Positions 13,568-26,745 of a DNA stretch of 64,000 bases are shown in pieces. The notes under the pieces are model-generated. The model was not told the origin of the DNA and did not search any database. It saw only the letters and a list, made by a program, of their open reading frames with translations. The stretch is from Carallia brachiata (taxonomy: Eukaryota > Streptophyta > Magnoliopsida > Malpighiales > Rhizophoraceae): contig JADCRB010000001.1 in NCBI GenBank assembly GCA_021464245.1, forward strand, positions 1,705,715-1,769,714, read 5' to 3'. Position 1 is the first letter of the stretch, and each line of letters opens with the position of its first letter. The translations under genes were made by a program, and so were the position numbers.

Positions 13568-15049
13568 TTGGAATTGGATTTATTATTCAGTTTGACCAAA
13601 TGCAAATTCCAAGTGAATTCCGTACAGCACCTTAAAAAAAAAACAAAGTATTAAACCATATCCATCAAAGAAAAAAATCAAAATTAACCCAAAGTCGCAG
13701 CTAAAAAAAATTACCGTGAATCTTTACAAAAAGAAGACGAAAAAGGAAAAGAAAGAAAGAAAGAAAGTCTCGAGAAGCAAAGAAAACTTGGGATGTGTTA
13801 GGGCAAAATATGAACCCTAACTACATGTGAAAATTTGAAGACCGAAAACGAGTCCCGAGGAACGGAAAGTACAGCGAAGAAAGAAAGGTAGGTGTGAGCC
13901 GAACGTCAGGTCAAGTTCTGGAACAACCGGCCCGAAAAGGAAAAGAAAATTGGCGGTTACGTAACTATTTTACCTTTGTATTTTAACATTTATTTATTGG
14001 TAGTATTATTTTATATTTACTCAGCCAATTCAAACCCCCGGTTATCATCATCGCGCCGCCCACGGCGGGCGAATGCTAACCGAGAAGATAATAAACACCG
14101 CACCGGGCAACGGGAAACGACTCGACGGCGTCTCGGAGAAGAAAACCGCCAAGAAAAGGAGAGGCGAAGGAATGACGGTGCAAAAATCATTATCATTTAC
14201 CAGTGCACACACAACGTTCCGTATTCGAAATTTATTGAGAGAGACACTAACAAAAGCGAAAATTAACAATGGGGCATTTGGTATGTTTATTGGGCAATAG
14301 TAGTCATACGCCGGTAGGATTAGGTTTTTCCCATAAAAAATTTGACATAAAAAGTATATTTACAAATAATGTAAATTTTTTATAATATTTAACACTTAAT
14401 TTTATATTTACAATAATGCAATCTCTTCTAACAATTTTTAACCCATTATTTAATTTTTTTATGAATTTTTTTGACTTATTTTTTTATAAATTTAATCATT
14501 TAATAATTTATATCATTTTATTACTATTTTATAAAATCTAAAAAATCAAAAAAAAATTATCAAAAGTAATAATTTAATGGTGTTTTGATGTGTCTCTCTC
14601 AACATTAATTTAGGTTTAAGTTTTCATTTTTACACTCCCTTTTATAATAGGGATGCTCAGTATGAGCGAGACGTATAAATTCAAAACTTATTAATATTGT
14701 GATTGTATTTGAGATAAACCCGTTTCAAATCTAATAATATTTTAGTGATAGGTCATTCCTATTGAAAAAGTTGAATGAGGACGTTAACAGCCAAAAAGTC
14801 AACATCAGTCTAATGCTGTAGGTAATAATTTTTGTTTAAAAAAATTAAAAAAAAAAAAAGAAGAAGTCAGTTGGGACTGTTTAAGGCTTGTTCACGAGGG
14901 TATTTTGGTCTTTGCACTGGGCTGTAAGTCCTTATTCGGTTAGGATTAGGTTGTTTTCCATAAAAAAATTTATCGAAAAAAAAAAAAGGAAGAAAAGAAA
15001 AGCCGGTTGGAATTATTTAAGGCTTCTTCATTCCTCCACCCAAAACGAA

Positions 15050-15135
15050 CAATGAGCCCAAAAAAGATTCAACAATCGTAGTCATTGCGTGGGCCCACGA
15101 AGCCCATCAGCAACAACAAAAACCCTAGAAGAACA
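15050..15135 (+). promoter_or_regulatory. Proximal promoter of the KH gene: site-II motifs and telo-box
   Basis: Three GCCCA/TGGGCC site-II-type motifs lie upstream of the probable transcription start. One is inside the perfect 12-base palindrome cgtgggcccacg (15088-15099). A telo-box-like aaaccctag follows at 15120-15128. This combination is known from plant promoters of translation and RNA-metabolism genes active in dividing cells. That it drives this gene is inferred from position. Confidence 0.55.
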
Positions 15136-15232
15136 GCCCAAATAAAAATTAAAAATTAAAAATTAAAAATTAAAAATCTTTTTGTTTGCTTCTTTATCTC
15201 AGTCTTTCTGTGTAAGAGTTTGCCCACGTCCA

Positions 15233-15293
15233 TCACACACACACACACACACACTTCTCTCTTCTCTCCTCTCCTCCTCTCCTCTCTCTCCTC
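15233..15293 (+). repeat. (CA)n and (TC)n microsatellites in the KH gene 5' leader
   Basis: An uninterrupted CA run of about 10 units (15235-15255) is followed by a C/T-rich tract of ctctcctctc type up to about 15293. Pyrimidine-rich leaders of this kind are common in plant 5' UTRs. Confidence 0.8.
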
Positions 15294-15364
15294 TCTAACG
15301 CTGGAAGCGTAGCTAAGATTATCATTTATCAAAGAAGACGGTTCATAATCTGTCTGCGCTGCAA

Positions 15365-18300
15365 ATGGCGGAGGAAGAGGTTGCGGTGGCGGCGGCGGCG
15401 GCGGCGGCGAGCCCTTTGCCTTTAGATCACAAGCGGAAGGTCGAAGACTTGGAGGCGCGAGAAGATACCGAGCGTGGCCCCTCTGACGAAGAACGTCCTC
15501 ATGGTGTCGCTGACGTTGGTGGTGATTCTCAAGAACAAAAGCGTCCAAGGATTGATGTCAATGAAGTTGATGACTTAGGTATGGTTAGGGTTTTCATTCT
15601 CTTAACTCATTATTGAGCGCCAAAGTTTTGAAATTTGTTGCTTTTTTTAATTTCGCAGATTATATTTTCCTTATTAATGTGATTCTGTTCTGTACAAAAT
15701 TTTATCTTTCGAGGTTTTGTATGCTATGGTCTTGTTGTGCATCGTATTCTTTTTTTTTTTTTTTTCTTTTTCGCAATGGAAAAAAGTACATGGACACAAA
15801 ATGATGACACAGCCCACTATTTGAATCTTAATCATTGATTGAATGGTGGCTCCATTACACTTAACGCTTCAGATTTAAATAGTGATTCCGTGTCATCATT
15901 TTGTGTGTAATTTTTGTGTCTATGTACCGAGACTCTTTCGCAATAATTCTGAAAGTTTTGGTGCTTTGTGTTTGAACAAAGCATGATATTTCCTGAACAA
16001 TGGTTCTTGTTTGCTGCCGGCAGCAACAGGTGAAAATGGCTTCGAAGGAGGGAAGCCAGGTGAGGAGCACACAAGAGAGGGCACTGAAAAGCCAGCTGTC
16101 GAGGATGAGCAAGAACAAAATGGCGCCCCTCCATCTGTAGAAGAAGCCGCGGGCGGAACGGTTACGGAAGAAGCCCCCACAGCTGATGGTCGCAGGACAA
16201 TTGAAGCTGAGGACTCAAAGATTGATGATGCTGGGCATCCACCTGAAGGGGAAACTGATAACTCATCTAAATATGGAACTGAACAACTATCTCAGGAGGC
16301 TGAGGAAGCTTTTTCTGATGATCATACTACCTCACGGAAAATTGAGGTCCCTAATGATAAGGTTTGTTACCCGAATATTCAGTTATCATAGCCAAATATT
16401 TTCATTCCAGGTGTGGGATATTCATGTTTGATGAACAACAACGAAATAACATCTTCTTTTGTGTTAGTTCTGATAAGGGGGTGCATAGCCATGTGTATTT
16501 CTGACTAGTTTGGTCGTAGTTTGTCATCATAAAATTTTTTAAAGCAGAACAAATTTTGATAATCTGTCAGCCATTACTGAGTGCTGATCAGTTCATAGTT
16601 GTTAAACATAAGGTGGAATTTCCTTGGATGTAATGGCCTTGACTAGTTCCTTAGACATGGTGCCTTTAATATTTTGCTGTAACCGGGACAGACTACATGA
16701 CCTGTAAGGTAGCTTTATATGTCTGCATATCTTTTCAGGTTACTACTAATATGGGTAATGTTCATGCGGGATGCATCATTGGGTTAACATGGACACTTTC
16801 CTTTTGAGTCTTTTTGGGGTGTAGGGGTTGAGGGTGGGGCACCCAACAGAGGAAAATGGTCATGGCTTTACTTTCTTATCCTTTTCTGAACACAGCCGGG
16901 AGAAAAGTTAAAAATCATAATTTTAGTAGTGACATAATTCGATGCCAACTTTTTAGGATATTTTAAATTGGGATAAGGATGATGCCAGATGCCCTTTCCA
17001 TACATATTGTTGTTTGAAAAATGAAGCTGCATCATAATTTGTTGAAAATTTGGATCATTTTGATTCTATTTTATGGGTTGTTTTAACATTTTCCTTATAT
17101 TGTGCGGCTTGCTGAAAATTCTGCAAATCTTTTGAGTTATGTTAGCTGTTGTTCTGTTGTTGATGACTATTGACTTATAGGAGATTCTTTTGGAACCAAG
17201 CTTTGATGGCCATGTGATCTAAATGCTGCATGCAGGTTGGAGTTCTTATTGGCAAAGGTGGAGATACCATACGATACTTGCAATTCAATTCTGGGACAAA
17301 AATTCAAATCACAAGGGATGCTGATGCTGATCCACATTCCACAACAAGGCCAGTTGAATTAATAGGGACTTTAAGTAGCATAAACAAGGCGGAGAAGCTC
17401 ATTAATGCAGTCATAGCAGAGGTGCAATATTTTTTACTCAATTTTCCACACTTTTGCTTCTTATATACTTGGTTGTGATAGTTTTCATGGTACTTTAGTC
17501 CTCTTTCCTATATGTGAGGAGGTGTATTTTGAGATCGCAGAGTTTGTCTCTCATGCAATCAGTTTTGTGTATTGCTTTGCAGGCTGATGCTGGGGGTTCC
17601 CCTGCCCTTGTAGCTAGAGGCCTTCCTATTGCCCAAACCACAGGAGCGGTAGATCAACATGAGATGCAAGTTCCAAATGAGAAGGTTGTTAATTTAGTAT
17701 AATTCTTATCTGTATGGATAGTTGTTATTTATTAGCTGCTATAATTGTTCTTACATAAGTTTCTTTCGGTCCAGGTTGGTTTGATCATAGGCAGAGGTGG
17801 AGACACCATCAAAAGCCTGCAGGCCAGATCAGGGGCACGCATTCAGGTAGTTGACATAAGCTTTTAGCTAAGGATTTGCATCCTCGAAATGCTAACAATC
17901 TGATTTCTATTTAGTTGGTACCTCAACATCTCCTAGAAGGGGATGTATCTAAGGAAAGGACTGTGCGGGTGACTGGTGATAAGAAGCAAATTGAGATGGC
18001 GATAGAAATGATAAAAGATGTTATGGATCAGGTAATAAGTTTTTGTCCCTTGTCTGTGCTGATTAAGATGTTGCACATTATATGTTATTCCGTCGGTGGG
18101 CTGTTGTGTTGACACTTTTTAGTGAATTTTCATCAATTTGTATTTTGTGATCCTCAGTACTCATTTATTTGAGTTGCGAATTGAAGAACTTATCTAAATT
18201 TGGTGCTTCTTTTCACTTAGCATTGAGTACAGTGAGTTTGTATGTGTTAAATTTTCCTTGGCCTCCTCTGTGTATGCATGTGTGTAGGATTTATATGCTG

Positions 18301-21300
18301 CGCTTACCTTCTGTCTAATTGCTAGTCATTTTATATTCTGTTTATGGATGATGTGAGAATATGATGTTGTTATGGCCATATTCTTGTCACTGTACTTTTT
18401 TTTTTTGGTTAAGTTGCTGAGTCCTTAACCGTTCACAGGATCTTTAATTCTTGCATGGTTGACTTTCAATTTGTGATGAATGTGTGCCAAGTATTGAATG
18501 ACCGATGTGCCCTATTCAACAGTAGATAATAATTTTTCAAGAAAAGTGAAAAAAGGGTAAACGTAGATTGTTAGACCTTTATATTTTTCCAGTTTTGAAA
18601 TGTGAAGATAATACGTTTTATAGCTTTTGTTTTTGATGTATCATCTTAGGTTGCAATTTGCAAGTAATCATGTTTTGCTCTGTTTAGTGCAATCTCTAGC
18701 TAATGGGATTGGTTGAAATGCTGCTATTGACAAGGCCACCTGCGATTATCCTTGTGAATTAATTGTTTGATGGAAGAGGCATTTTTAAATTTTTAAAGGA
18801 AGAGATATTTCACCATCTCAGTGGGACTGAGTGCTTTACATGATACCCGAGAGAACAATATTGATCAATAATCAGTTCTAAAGGTCACTTAATGCTGTTA
18901 GGAAGATCATGTCTATTCAAAGTCCAAGATTTCGGTTGCCATGATTTATTTATGTTGAAGGTGCCCATTCGAATTGACTTTAAAATGCAGATTTGGCTTT
19001 TGTCTTCCCATGGGTCAGCATTGCTTCCTTGGTGTAGCAATAGACAACCACCATTCACTCTTATCCACTGAAGAGAGGTATCAAGCTTTAAATCTCGCAA
19101 TTGCAGGGTGTTAATAGTTGGTAAGATTTTGAGACTTGAAGGTCAAAATCATGATTCAGTGAGACTATTCTGTATTAACCTTGGTGCTCTCTAGCCCTCC
19201 ATGTTCTATGCATGAGATATTTCTCGGAAGAAACTATGGTGCCTGGTGGAGTCTTAGGAGATGAGCAAGTTTTTATTTGGGCTTATACTTGTTAATTTGC
19301 TACTGTTCTTGTCATAAATTTGTGACAATTTGATATGCGTTCTCTGGCATGCTTTGGGTCTGCAGCACAATTGCTGCAAAACCATGATTACCAAGATGAG
19401 GTTGGTGCTAGAACTTGTCCTATGACATCTAATGAAACCATGGCATGATATTGTGTCAGTGAGCATAGATGCATTTTTAGCAAGTGGCATTTGCTCAGAT
19501 GAAATGTCTGAAACTGTTAGTTTCCTGTTAGGTTACTGGAACGCTAATATCAGTTATTTAATTATAGTCCACATTTTGTATATATTTCCTCAATTGTTGC
19601 TGTGCATAGCAAACTGAAACTATTATCTTTAACCTATGCTTCTGGGGTCTTACAATTCCACCGCAGTTCCACCAAATAGTGATAATGGTTCATTTTATTC
19701 GATTTTTAGCCTGCAATTTCCTCACAATTTTATGTATCAACAGCGAGCTAGAAGGCGACGGAGAATAATTATTGTTCTGTTCTTCCTTAAGAGGACGGTT
19801 GGACTTGTAATTGCTGCTTTAGCATATGCTGCATTTGGAAGACTCTTGTATGTTGAAAGAATATCTGGATTGATCAAATTCATTCTAGTTCTCAGTTGGG
19901 TTCCACATTTTCCAAATTGTCAATGTTCATCCTTGCCTTGTTCTGTTTCTCTAGCAATGCATAAGCTTGATTCAATTTGTAGGAGAAAAAAATGGTCCTA
20001 GTGTGGGTGTGCCTATCCACTCTGTTACATGTGCATGTGTATCAGCACATGTGCATATGCTTGCACTCACAGTCGCAGATTCCAATTTAAAGCGTGATTA
20101 TTTTCTCTTGCTTAAAAGTAGTAGCTGCTAATGTCTTGAGATGGATGTCTTCTAATTATTATATTTGAGAAGGTTGGAAGTATCTTATATACATTAAACG
20201 GTGAGGAAGCTTATTTTTCTATTTTGTAGTTAACGTTTGGGCTCATATTGTTGCTTAGATCGTCTGCTAATATCATGCAGGGTTGCCATTTGGGATGTCA
20301 TTTTGTTCTTTTGACAATCGGTTCTTTCACATCGTTTACATTATGCAACTCATGTTTGGTGCATACTGTGTTTGTCATTTGGTTGCCCAGATTGTGTTTA
20401 CTTGAAAAAATGCTGTGCTTCATGAATTTGAATTGCAACTTTCCATTAATGCCTCCGTGCCTTCTAATGCTTTTCTTTTGTTTGCAACTGTAAGTACTTC
20501 TGTTCACTAACTTCATGACTTGTGTAAAATATGCTATGTGTAGACTGTGCGGCGATCTCCTATCTCTAGTGGTTTTAATCAGCAGCAGTCCTATCGGCCA
20601 CGTGGACCTAGTGGTCCTTCTCACTGGGCTCCACGAGGTCCTCATTCATCCCAGCCAACGCATTATGGTTATCAGCAACGAGGACCTTATTCATCACAAA
20701 GTGCACAATACCCCGCTCCAGCCTATGGTGGTTATCCTCCGCAACAGATGACTCCAAGAAGCAACTTTGGTTGGGAGCAAAGGCCCCCAGGCATGCAGGG
20801 GGCACACCCACATAGTGGTGGTTATCCTTATTATGGTGCCCAAGGAGGCCCTGCACCCGATCGCCCCATTTCTGGGCCGCCCACTTCAGGGCATGCATCT
20901 GGCCCAACACCTGGAATGGGCCCACCATCTCAGTCCAGTTACAATTATGGGCAGCCACATGGTCCGGATTATGGGCATCCAGCCCCTTATTCACAGACAT
21001 TACCTCCTCAGCAGACAAATGGCCACAGATTTGATGAACCAAAGTATGACAGTCATGCCGCCTCTCAGCATCCTTATGGTCACGGAAGTTCTCAGCCAAT
21101 TTATCCACAGGGGGGCAGTCAGCCAGGCTATGGACCGCAGCAGCAGTATGGCAAGCAATCATCATATGGCATGCCGTCACAGGGTCCCCCTCCTCAATCT
21201 TACAGCCATCCAAGGGCTAGTCAACAAGGAGATATGTCTTACCAAGGTACCATTCAGCCAAGCCAACCATATGGTCCCAATGTACCACAGCAACAGCAGT

Positions 21301-21764
21301 ACCAGTATCCAACAAGTGTCCCCATGCAGCAAGCATATACTTCATATGGATCTGCATCAGGTACTGATGGTTATAACCAGGGAGTTGCTCCATTTGGTCC
21401 GGGATATCCTCAGCAAGGTGGCCAACCCATTCCTTCTTATGGCCAGCCCAGCGGACAACAGGCGGCTGGCTATGTTCAAGGTCCTACAGGTGTTTACGGT
21501 TCATATCCTTCTGCGCAACAAGGTTATCCCGAGCATCCTACTGCAACCAATACAAGTTATGGGTATCAAGCACCTCAAGATCCTTCCTATGGTGGTGGCT
21601 CAGGACCAGTTTATGGTGCAGCACCTACTGGTCAGCAGGTTTACACTCAACCCATGCCAACTCAACCAAGTTATGATCAGTCAGTCCAACAACCTGGTGC
21701 ATATGCTACTACTGCTGGAAGTGCACCAGCTGGCTCGACCCAAGCATATGCTGCACAGCATTGA
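15365..21764 (+). CDS. Two-KH-domain RNA-binding protein, FUSE-binding-protein-like
   Basis: Seven exons join cleanly in phase: 15365-15578, 16030-16361, 17236-17421, 17583-17684, 17775-17846, 17915-18031 and 20544-21764, giving 747 aa with no frame break. Order: poly-Ala run coded by GCG/GGC repeats (residues about 7-15), acidic low-complexity N-terminus with a KRPR motif, KH1 with GKGG in VGVLIGKGGDTI (about 183-194), KH2 with GRGG in VGLIIGRGGDTI (about 279-290), then a tail of about 400 residues very rich in Q, G, P, Y and S. The same architecture occurs in Arabidopsis KH proteins such as AT2G25970 and AT1G33680, which resemble animal FUBP/KSRP. KH domains bind single-stranded nucleic acid. 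The tail looks prion-like and may support condensation (inference). Intron 6 is long, at 2.5 kb. The specific RNA targets are unknown. Confidence 0.92.
15778..15935. mobile_element. MITE-like inverted-repeat element in KH gene intron 1
   Basis: A 158-bp segment is flanked by the 9-base direct repeat tttcgcaat (15769-15777 and 15936-15944). Inside, gtacatggacacaaaa near the left end mirrors ttttgtgtctatgtac near the right end, and the match continues with atgatgacac and actatttgaatct, so the segment can fold as a hairpin. A 9-base target duplication is typical of Mutator-like elements. The outermost seven bases do not pair well, so the superfamily is tentative. Confidence 0.6.
18032..20543 (+). 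other. Long intron 6 of the KH-protein gene
   Basis: A 2.5-kb intron with GT at 18032 and AG ending at 20543. It contains short open frames only, no recognisable exon or transposon, and T-rich DNA typical of plant introns. The last 200 bases include several in-frame stops in all forward frames. Confidence 0.6.
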
Positions 21765-22849
21765 AAGTCTTCTACCTTGTGAGCTTGGATGGTCTGGGCA
21801 TATTGGGTGTACCAAATTAAGCTGTTGTGCTTAATTTGCTGAGAGACATTTAAGTAGGATTTCTATTACTTAGTTGTTGGAACTTCTAACTTATGCAGTC
21901 TGATAGTTGTTTTGTATCAAGATGATGCTACTTTTAGATGCAGTTGTTTTTCTTGTCAGTTGCCGCTTAAATAGTTAAATAATGTTGGAATTTTAGGGCT
22001 AGGAATCAAATGAACAAATGCACAAAACAATCTAAATAAAGGCCTGATACTTGAGAATTGAGAATGGGAGTCAAGCCCATGGCTTGAGCGGATATGGTGT
22101 CGAGATCTGACCACTAGCCATTCTCATTTAGAATATTTACACCAAATAAAGATCCAGTAGAACAAATCTCTACTTACAATATTAATAACAATATAGCAGT
22201 CATTAACATTAATTAATGATGAAGTCCCATCTGGGCACCTACAATCCAAAGCATGTTCAAGTCCTGGCCCGGATAATATACTGATAGCCAAACGCCTCCA
22301 ACGTACTTGACACACATGACTAAGATTTTATATGTTTCTTGCAGCTACACAATGGAAGACAACTTGACTCTTCTAATCTCCGATCCATGTATATCCTCAT
22401 CTTATTATATTATATGATCTCTTGTAATCCTGCGTGCAAAATTCAAAAGAAAAAACATATTAAAAGTCAGTTTACTGGAGAAATAAAAGGGTAAGAAGAA
22501 CAGTAATCGTCATCTTATGGTTAGAAAAAGAACAAAAAGTAAGAATTTTCCACCATTGAAAACTATTCTTGCAGCGTTGGCTGTATTCACCTATGTACAT
22601 GAAGGGAAATGAAAAATCTTTATGCATTGACTCAGTTCTCTATAACATAAATCTTGCAATGAAAGAGTCAAAGACACAAATATTGACAAAGAACATTGGC
22701 CCTCTTGCTTCTTCCCTAAAGCACCAATAGTATTTTCAAGGCTATAAGTGAAAGAAATTAAATGTAATTCCGTTCAATGTCGCTATTGAGACAAAATCGA
22801 TGGTTGTATTATCAATGCTCGTACAATTTTCCATTGGAGATAAGACCTT

Positions 22850-23378
22850 AACCCTCTATTTGGTAACCGGTTAGAAAAGAAAAAAAAAAAGAAAACACAT
22901 GGAACGAATCAGTTTCCATTGTTCAGTAATAATGTAAGAAAACAGTAGGAAAAGTGAGAGCAACAGGACTAGTGTACTTGAACATATTCTTTTGAGGAAA
23001 AAAAAATAAGAAATCTCACCCACCCTTTTCTCTTTTTCGGTCATTTCTGTGAACCACCGAAGCTACTGTTATCCACAACCATAGGTTGGCATTCTAACAT
23101 GGCCGTTGCAATGTACGGAGTTCATTTGCAAAAGAGGTTTTCCAACACACTAATAACAATTGGGACAAAAAACAAAAACACTAAGACTATAGGAATAATT
23201 TGGTAATTTCAAATATATAATTATTTTTTTCATCGCTTTTTAATTATTTTCTTTCTCACATTTTTTATTTATTTAAACAATATATTCATTCTCCTTTTTT
23301 TATTATTACTTTCTTTTCTAATTTTTTTTCCTCATCATTTTTTTTTCTCACCAAAATCCCAATCCAAACACACTATAA
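22850..23378. mobile_element. MITE-like element, TGTTTGG-type ends
   Basis: The left end reads ctctatttggtaaccggtta, then A-rich sequence. The right end reads caccaaaatcccaatccaaacacactataaag, whose reverse complement starts ctttatagtgtgtttggatt. The ends are imperfect inverted repeats around a TTTGG core, with purine-rich left and pyrimidine-rich right arms. Similar ends occur at 40.67, 45.04 and 57.2 kb. No open frame is seen, so it would be non-autonomous. Confidence 0.45.
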
Positions 23379-23940
23379 AGTTCACTGCAAACCATGCAGG
23401 TTTAGCTGTAATTCGAAGACAAGGGGTCACACAGACACAAGCACACACAGAAAAAGAGGTACAAAACAATAGATAAGGAAAGTGTCGCATGCATTGAAGA
23501 AAGCACAAATTATTTTTCTCTTTGGGAAAAAAAAAAACAAACAAAAACTACTTAAAGCAACAAACCCAGGAACAACAACAGCCTCAAAAACCCAACCGTT
23601 CAGCAGATCCAGAAACCCCAAATCAATGATCCGTAAACCCATTCCAATTCCACATTTCAATCAAATAGTTCCAAGAAAAGGGAATTCGAACAAAAAAGCA
23701 GGGAGCTCACATTACAATACATAAAATAAATCTTTACCAGAAATTTTGGTCAATGGAAACAATGATTTGAATTATTTTAGTCTACATTAGTCACCAATTA
23801 AACATTTTTCGTTGTTAAGTGATCTTTGTTAACATTTTAGAGTGTCAAACATTTTACTTTTCAGCAAACAAATCGTGTGCCTTTTTTTTTTTTTCGTAAT
23901 TTACCGTTGAACATAAACTATCACTTTTTATTCGGCAAAA

Positions 23941-23997
23941 ATCAAAATGAAAAGAAGCAGCATTGATGACAACTTATCAAAATGAAAAGAAGCAGCA
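23941..23997. repeat. 22-base direct repeat
   Basis: The block atcaaaatgaaaagaagcag (extended by cat) occurs at 23941-23962 and again at about 23976-23997, separated by 13 bases. Confidence 0.8.
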
Positions 23998-24767
23998 TGC
24001 CCAAGAGTAAACAAAACGGTTCCGCCGATGTGCAGTTCCTCTGCATGCAGCTTTATTTGACTGAGTTAGATTTATATAAGATTTTAACCTTTTTTAGATT
24101 TAGTTTTAATTTAGTCTCTTTCTCTATTTCGAGAATTTGTCAAAATGAGGCTCTGAACCGATTAGTTTATAGTCAGTTTGACCAGATTCTTGTAAGCCAC
24201 GCTTAGCCGTCCTCTATTCCTGTTGTGTGCAAGTATATTCAACGCCTTCATATTAAGTCTATGTACGGAATTGAGTAACATTAATGCAATATTTCCCTTC
24301 GGTCGAAAAAAAATAAAAAAAACAAAACACATATTCTGGTACCAGTATGGCCATGGGGATATAACAAGAATCCTTTTTGTGTGACGTTGGAGGCACACTG
24401 TAATGTAATTAATGTAATTATATAGTAATCCAAACGTTGTTGCCTAGTGCCTAGTGGTGGTTGGTTTCATGTCTTTTTCCTTCTCCTTTTTTACTTTTTC
24501 TGGGTCAAGATCAGTAAACCATTTTCGATATTTCATTCTTTTCTTTTTTTTGGGCTGACGTTTGATTCAGAAGGTAAGAAAAAGGACGTGTCTTTGGTAT
24601 TCTCAAATGGCTACCCAAAAACAAAAACAAAAAAAAAAAAAAACTTTACTATATACATACATAAATCCATATATTTATCGGTAAACTCTTTTGATTCCTG
24701 TTTCCATATGAAGCCGAAAGAGGGCACTGCTGCTTTTATAGCGTTCTGTTGTTGTGTGCACATGCAC

Positions 24768-24829
24768 AGAAACTTTTTTTTTTTTCCTGCAAAAGTTCAA
24801 TTATTTTTTTTTCCTGCAAAAGTTCAATT
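24768..24829. repeat. Short tandem repeat with poly-T and cctgcaaaagttcaatt
   Basis: Two adjacent copies of about 28 bases: a T-run followed by cctgcaaaagttcaatt, ending near 24802 and 24829. This is a local duplication in intergenic DNA. Confidence 0.75.
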
Positions 24830-26745
24830 TACTTATTCGAGCAACATTTGTTCCGGTTAGCCAAGTGTGGGGTCCGGTACATGGTGCACCACCTTGAGCA
24901 ATTCAACTAAGCTATGAGTAGTGGTGCACCAGTAGGCGATATATGGGGAAATTTTGACTCTTCTGATTGTATTTTGAGCTGCTACTACTGCAAATATTAA
25001 TAACTCTGGTGCAGCACTAAATAGCATTCGAACAAGGCAAAAGGATGGAAACTTCGGTTACAACTTGCATTATGGACATACTAATTATATTTTGATAAAG
25101 TTCTTCAAGATGGCAACATAAGTGCGTCACAAAAATTTCAATTCACAGTGTGCACAACTAGAAGAAAGAAAAGGACAAGTGGTGAAGAAAAACGCGATAC
25201 AAATCTATGCAAAAATCACATTCATGCATGTGGAGAGAAACGATAATAAAACTGGAAAAGCTTTCAGAACTTAGTTTGTAATAACTGTTCTTAATCCGCA
25301 GGAAAGCATATGTTGGAGAGAAGAAGATGATTTTACTTGAATGTCGAGTGCGACACATTTACATTTACATTCACATCCACAAAAAATTACCAGGTTATAA
25401 ATAGTAACAACCATAAATAATTTTGAATAGTGACACTTTGAAATACTAAACATAATGTCACACCACTTTCATAAACCTAGACTTAATTACCTCACCACAT
25501 AACTAAAAGACTTCAATTCAAGTTTTTAAAGCATATAAGAGATGGGGGATAGAATTGCTCAAATTAGAGGGAGAGCGAGAGAGAGAGAGAGAGGGATGGG
25601 GAAGAGGGATAGAAACAAGAGCAACAGCAACAATAGCCTACCCATAGTATTAACTAAATAGTAGGAAAAACAGCATTGTTGTTAATTATTGGGTGGTTGG
25701 GTCTTATTTCATTTGTCTAATAAATCTATTTTTGGAGGGCTCGCCAGGGGAACCATGTGATCATAGAATGACTAATATTGGCATGACATTCTTTCTAATT
25801 CAATTTTCCACTTTGAATTTCATCAACTTTTCTCCTGATTTTTTCTATCAGGAAGGGAAAGAAACACATAAAATTAGAAGTTTTTGAGTCTGATAATTCG
25901 GTCCATGCTGCTCTTGTTAAAGGAAATAATTGATTTAGCCACCACTTGAATATATGCATACAATAAAATAAATGGAAGCATCAGCATTAATTATTGCATC
26001 TTTGTATGCATCAGCGTGCAGACATTTTTAGAGGTAGATATTGATATACTCATTATTTTGACACTCGAAATAAGAATGGCTGAATGATTTTAAAGTCCCA
26101 ACATCCACTCTATTTGCCATTTGAATATAAAAGCAATATGAGCAAAAGGGAGGCCTTGTATGTATATAATCGGCATTCGCTAGACATCTTGGAATTGAAA
26201 ACACCGTTTTCTCCACACTTACTGGGGTATACTGTCATTTTTGAAAACATATCCTGAGAATTTCTGTGCTCTTTAATAGTCTTCTGAACATTGTTTTTGA
26301 AAACACCATTTTCTGATTGTCTGCTGCACTTAGAACCGATTATGTTGTGCCAACAACAAAAAAAAAAAAACGATCATATATGGTCATGTGATGACTCTGG
26401 TGGGCTTAATTATTATACCAGAAACCTACTCTCATGCAGCTCTTAGCATTTGAACAAGGCAAAGTAGTTAAAGAAACTTCGGTAACTAGGGAGATTTGAG
26501 ATCCTAACTCCTAACTTTGTACCTGAAGAGGGCAAAATAAAATAAAATAAAATAAAATAAAAGGTCTAATTCGCAATACGGATAAGTAGGGGCAACGAGT
26601 GAAGACAAGCCACTTTAAAAACATAAGTTCTCATGAATCACATATGATCATGAAACGGCAATAAATCTGGCAAAATCAGCATTTGCGACATCTTGGCATA
26701 TACATCAGCATTCAGAACTTTGTAACAGCAAATTGAAATCTTCCT

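Larger units (their letters stand above)
13568..15364. other. Divergent intergenic region between SGR2 and the KH-protein gene
   Basis: The two genes are divergent, so both promoters lie here. The SGR2 leader probably reaches about 13.9 kb. A GC-rich patch at 14040-14170 has short open frames on both strands but nothing recognisable. 14340-14600 is AT-rich. Two related stretches, about 14283-14345 and 14920-14975 (both with taggattaggtt and ttttcccataaaaaa-like sequence), and a second pair near 14845-14885 and 14985-15025 indicate a partial local duplication. Confidence 0.5.
21765..26745. other. Convergent intergenic region, KH gene to TBCE
   Basis: The KH 3' UTR probably ends near 22 kb. 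No gene is supported in the remaining 5 kb. It holds a MITE-like element (22850-23378), short direct repeats near 23.95 and 24.8 kb, a (GA)n tract at about 25568-25592, and five units of AAAAT at about 26535-26562. All open frames are short and have no recognisable family. Confidence 0.55.

Noticed and set aside
14040..14300. Gene in the GC-rich patch between SGR2 and KH
   Set aside because: Overlapping short frames on both strands without recognisable domains; more likely promoter or leader DNA.
20608..21834. Long alternative open frames on both strands over the last KH exon (201 aa minus, 355 aa plus)
   Set aside because: They are shadows of the repetitive Q/G/Y/P-rich coding exon, which keeps few stops in other frames. 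Only the 20544-21764 frame continues from the KH domains in phase.
26535..26562. CRISPR-like or regulatory array
   Set aside because: It is a simple AAAAT microsatellite. No spaced direct repeats of CRISPR type occur anywhere in the window, as expected for a plant nuclear sequence.
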